A stretch of 64,000 nucleotides of DNA from the NCBI GenBank assembly GCA_008973525.1, contig WACJ01000126.1, positions 248,001-312,000 on the forward strand, in the 5' to 3' direction. Shown here one piece after another: positions 60,852 through 64,000 of this stretch. The translations under genes and the position numbers were made by a program. Origin of the DNA: Stenopsyche tienmushanensis (lineage: Eukaryota; Arthropoda; Insecta; Trichoptera; Stenopsychidae). The notes under the pieces were generated by a model. It saw nothing but the letters and a program-made list of their open reading frames with translations, made no database searches and had not been told where the DNA came from. Numbering within the stretch: position 1 is the first letter of the stretch; each line of letters starts with the position of its first letter.

Positions 60852-61724
60852 TAATATGTATATATGTAGTTATTGAGACAAAATCACAATGATAATTTTT
60901 AAGGATGACTTTTTGTATTAATATTTAGAAGGCTTTTTGCTTCCGACATTTTGTTTAATCTTTTTGGTTACTCCACTTGAAAACTGGCCTTTGACGTTAT
61001 TACATGTTTTCGAGAACATTCCAAAATGATTGAATAGGGCTTAAATCGGAAAATCAATTACTTTACAGTAATTAACCCTTTGCGGTCCTATGTCGAGTCT
61101 GGCTCGACATTTTGTTTCTACATTTTTTTCCCCACTCACATTTAAAATCATGTGATTCTATTTTACGGATAGTGTTTAGGACAATATTTAGAAATGAATA
61201 TTGGTTTTTATAACCCTACATAGTGTTTCGCCTACCTGCTAGAGATACAAAGGAAAGGGGCTGTTGCCCGGATAAAATCCTAAAACAACACAGGGCTTAC
61301 AACAGGGCTTTGAACCGTTCAATCTTTCAACCGGTTCAATTTCAAGCATTTATATCGGTTCGTTCCGGCAAAAATAACTGTTTACCGGTTATCAACATCA
61401 AATAGTGTTTTTGCTTTGGATCGTTGTCAAACAACTTAACATTTAACTTTGTGACAATATTTGATGCACTTATTTCTGTAGTTTCATTAATAGATTAATT
61501 TTTTTCAAAATTTTTCAACAATATTATACTGGAAATTCTTGTATAAAAACTAAAATATTTATACAAGTGAAAATATTATTGCTGATCGAATCAAGAGAGC
61601 CGTAAGGTATAAAGCACCCGTGATAAATAGACAAAAAAATAGGCCCTCGGAAATCTATTTTTTTTTCAAGCTAATTTTTTAAAATAATATACAACGGTAG
61701 TCTCATAAGTACCCGATTTACGCA

Positions 61725-61978
61725 GTAAGATTTTGGTGGGCAGAGTTTAAACGAGGCCGTATGATCTGCCGAGACAAACAGCGCAGTGATCAACCAAATG
61801 AGGTAACCGCCCCAGAAATGGTGAAGAAAATATTGCATGACCGTCGACTGTAAGTGCGCGAGCTAGCAGACATAGTTTAAAAAAGCGCTGTACAACTCAT
61901 ATTGAGTGAAAATTTGGACACGAGAAAGCTGTGCGCAGGACGGGTGCCGCGTTTGCTCATAATGGAACAAAAACAGCG
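61725..61978 (+). mobile_element. Mariner transposase N-terminal relic
   Basis: Plus-strand frame with stops reads WWAEFKRGRMICRDKQRSDQ, NEVTAPEMVKKILHDRRL, VRELADIV and LDTRKLCAGRVPRLL. These are the helix-turn-helix and linker regions of mariner transposases (WxxRFKxGR, VTxxExVxKIHxxVLxDRR, LxMRKLCARWVPRLL). Inactive. Confidence 0.8.
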
Positions 61979-61979
61979 T

Positions 61980-62372
61980 CCATCACTTCACATCTGAGAC
62001 AAAGGAACATGGGGACCCTCCATTGAACCGAGCTCTTTATTGGTACCGCTATTCAAGGTGCTAATAAGGTGCTTAACCTGAATTTAATATCTATTTCCGC
62101 GAGGATATACTCATTCTCAACTTCGAGCGTCCATTTGCGCTTTAAATGCGAGGGAGAAACTATCTAGATTGCGATCTAATTTGGCGAGAGCCACTTATGT
62201 AAATTAGCTTCTGGGGGAGCTTCCGTGAACGTACAGATCATAGAAGGCCTCGGGTACGTATTTATTACTGAAAATGCCGCAAAAAGCCCTAAAAGAGGAC
62301 AGAGTGACTACGTGGTGATCAACCGGTCCGCTTTTCGGACCGTTGACACGACGACGGAGCGCCTGAAGCGAT
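61980..62372 (-). repeat. Inverted repeat family, copy 2
   Basis: Reverse-oriented partner of 58548-58862, including GGGACCCTCCATTGA and CCTAAAAGAGGA. It begins directly after a mariner relic, so it may be the 3' part of, or an insertion into, that element. Confidence 0.7.
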
Positions 62373-63062
62373 CAATCAGTGTTGATTTATAAAAAAATAT
62401 AACAAAATATTCATAGTAAACAGAGAATTTCATACTTTAATATTTTTGCGACATTTATTAAATATAAGAGAATGTTTGGTAATTTCCATTTTAATCAAAT
62501 GAAAGAAAACCCAATTAATAAAGCTATTTTATCGATTTTTTTCAACGTCATGCATGTGTCCCATGATTTTTGGGACCCGTTGTAGCATCTTGTACTTCAT
62601 GTTCTTGTTTATTTTTTTGCGTTTTTTTTTTTTGAAAAATGTAAATATTGACTTACGCACATAGAAACGATCTGATAAATAGCTTTGAAAATATTGCTTT
62701 TCTGTAAATAAATAAGCAGGAACGCTCGACAAAGAGTACGTACAGACTGGGTCGACAATGTGTCTACTATCAGTTAGTTCCGAGCACTTCGACAGTTTGG
62801 TCGTGCTCTTGTGAAGTTGAATTGTGATTTGGCTCGTATGGGTGGAAATTTAAATATACAACAATCAAAGAAATATAAACACAGTAGAAAGTCTGAGGAG
62901 ATTCATTAAAATTATAATATAAGCTAAACGAAATTTTCGAACTTTACCCGCAATTTTTGGAATAAAAAAAAACACAAATAGGAGACGTTCACAGTTTTCC
63001 ACCAACAAAGACGCACGTCAAAGATAAATTTATTGTTGAAATTCCAATTCGAGTTCTATAAA

Positions 63063-63108
63063 ATGTCGCTGTTGAAGAAAATATGGAAGAACAACTCCAA
63101 GCACAAAA
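63063..63108 (+). CDS. Possible first coding exon of a rightward gene
   Basis: ATG opens a short basic peptide, MSLLKKIWKNNSKHK, ending at a good donor (AAAA|GTGAGTAC, phase 1). The upstream DNA (62890-63062) is less transposon-like and could be a 5' UTR. No following exon is recognisable before the window ends, and the peptide is too short to assign to a family. This may be chance. Confidence 0.3.
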
Positions 63109-63517
63109 GTGAGTACACGCAGACGTTATTATCATTCCGATTATCTTAGAAATAAATTTAAGTTATGCGAATTTATTTATCTTATGCCAAAAGATGCTGA
63201 TGCATATTTTCAGCTGTCGTAAATATTAATTTCTGTTATTAATTCCAAGAATAAATGTGATTCCATAGCAAAGGACCAAACAACACCTCAAGAGATTTAA
63301 ATGTAGCATCCGGATATTTTGTAGGGCTTGATCTTGTTTTTTAATTTTTTTTTTTTATTAAACGAAAAACACTGGAATTTCTCTCAATAAAATTATAAAA
63401 TCATACATTAAATATAAACACTATCGTGGCCGCATCAAAGGATCAAACCATATTACTTGAAATAGATGTAGCATCAGCAGTCGCAAATATAAATCATTGG
63501 CATCATGCGACCACTAA

Positions 63518-63730
63518 GGTCAGATCCACACTACGGTGCCAGTAACGGTTCGATCTCGCTCTGGTCTCGGTCCGATCAAATATTCTTACACGAGAAACAA
63601 TGAGCATATTCACACTATCGTATCGTTCCAAAGTGTGAATACGCTCATTGTTTCTCGTGTTAGAATATTTGATCGGACCGAGACCGGAGCGAGATCGAAC
63701 CGTTACTGGCACCATAGTGTGGATCGGGCC
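63518..63730. mobile_element. Foldback MITE, PIF/Harbinger-like, 213 bp, near-perfect palindrome
   Basis: Arms of about 100 bp are almost exact reverse complements: CGGTTCGATCTCGCTC at the left and GAGCGAGATCGAACCG at the right. TAA flanks both sides (63515-63517 and 63731-63733). Same family as 11241-11430, but far better preserved, so probably younger. Confidence 0.85.
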
Positions 63731-64000
63731 TAATGGTCGAACCCGTGATGATACAGCATATGCATCGCCGGCCATGAACGTGTTAAAATAGCATAAATAC
63801 TATATATTTTTTACAATGATTGTCTTAAGTTCAAATTAGATTCGATTGAGCGATTATTTTTAACGTTGATCACATCCTTAAATACTTCAATATGAGCAAT
63901 AACATTAACAGTACATTTATATAAGGCAAAAGAAAATTTATTTCAGTAAAAGACAATAAATAAATCGCATAAAAGTCTTGAACTACACGGAAAACTGAGG

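Overview
The window reads as nuclear DNA of an arthropod, most likely an insect. Genes are split by short AT-rich introns, orthologues of conserved animal genes are present, intergenic DNA is AT-rich, and introns and spacers carry many decayed DNA transposons (mariner/Tc1, piggyBac, hAT, Helitron, a Mutator-like relic, PIF/Harbinger-like foldbacks) plus LINE fragments. There is no operon structure, CRISPR array or recognisable rRNA or tRNA gene. I cannot fix the insect order.

Layout, left to right. (1) 0.2-15.4 kb, minus strand: a large ankyrin-repeat gene, 20 exons recognised by hand from splice sites and repeat register. The start codon is at 15384. The reading frame either stops at 4744 (581 aa) or, through an in-frame splice donor at 4802, runs on past the left edge (at least 907 codons). 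Its introns hold a 398-bp tandem array, LINE relics and MITEs. (2) 15.4-21.5 kb: gene-poor, with a hAT MITE bearing an 8-bp target duplication, a piggyBac-like element flanked by TTAA, and a LINE RT relic. (3) 21.5-25.5 kb, minus: a four-exon gene for an unrecognised 195-aa two-pass membrane protein, head to head with (4) LAMTOR2 (25.9-26.4 kb, plus), a Ragulator subunit. (5) 27.7-30.2 kb, minus: an alpha-1,3-fucosyltransferase (GT10), head to head across 313 bp with (6) an insomniac/KCTD2-5-17 gene (30.5-31.2 kb, plus). (7) 31.2-38.8 kb: gene-poor, with a 1-kb terminal-inverted-repeat transposon. (8) 38.8-46.5 kb, minus: ZUP1, a K63-ubiquitin peptidase, complete in 14 exons (790 aa), introns full of nested transposons. 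(9) 48.5-51.5 kb, plus: an ING4/5-type PHD protein (279 aa) with a mariner derivative in its single intron. (10) 51.5-63 kb: gene-poor, with transposon relics and an inverted repeat family. (11) A possible first exon of a rightward gene at 63063.

The genes do not form one pathway; they are ordinary housekeeping and signalling neighbours, with two divergent pairs that probably share promoters. The most unusual structures are the ankyrin gene (alternating long/short exons with strictly alternating intron phase, and a tandemly duplicated exon pair), the 398-bp array that ends just before a TATA box inside an ankyrin intron, two apparent GC-AG introns, and the nested mariner/Helitron insertion in ZUP1. 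All exon joins are hand-made from splice sites, phase and homology and have not been checked against transcripts.
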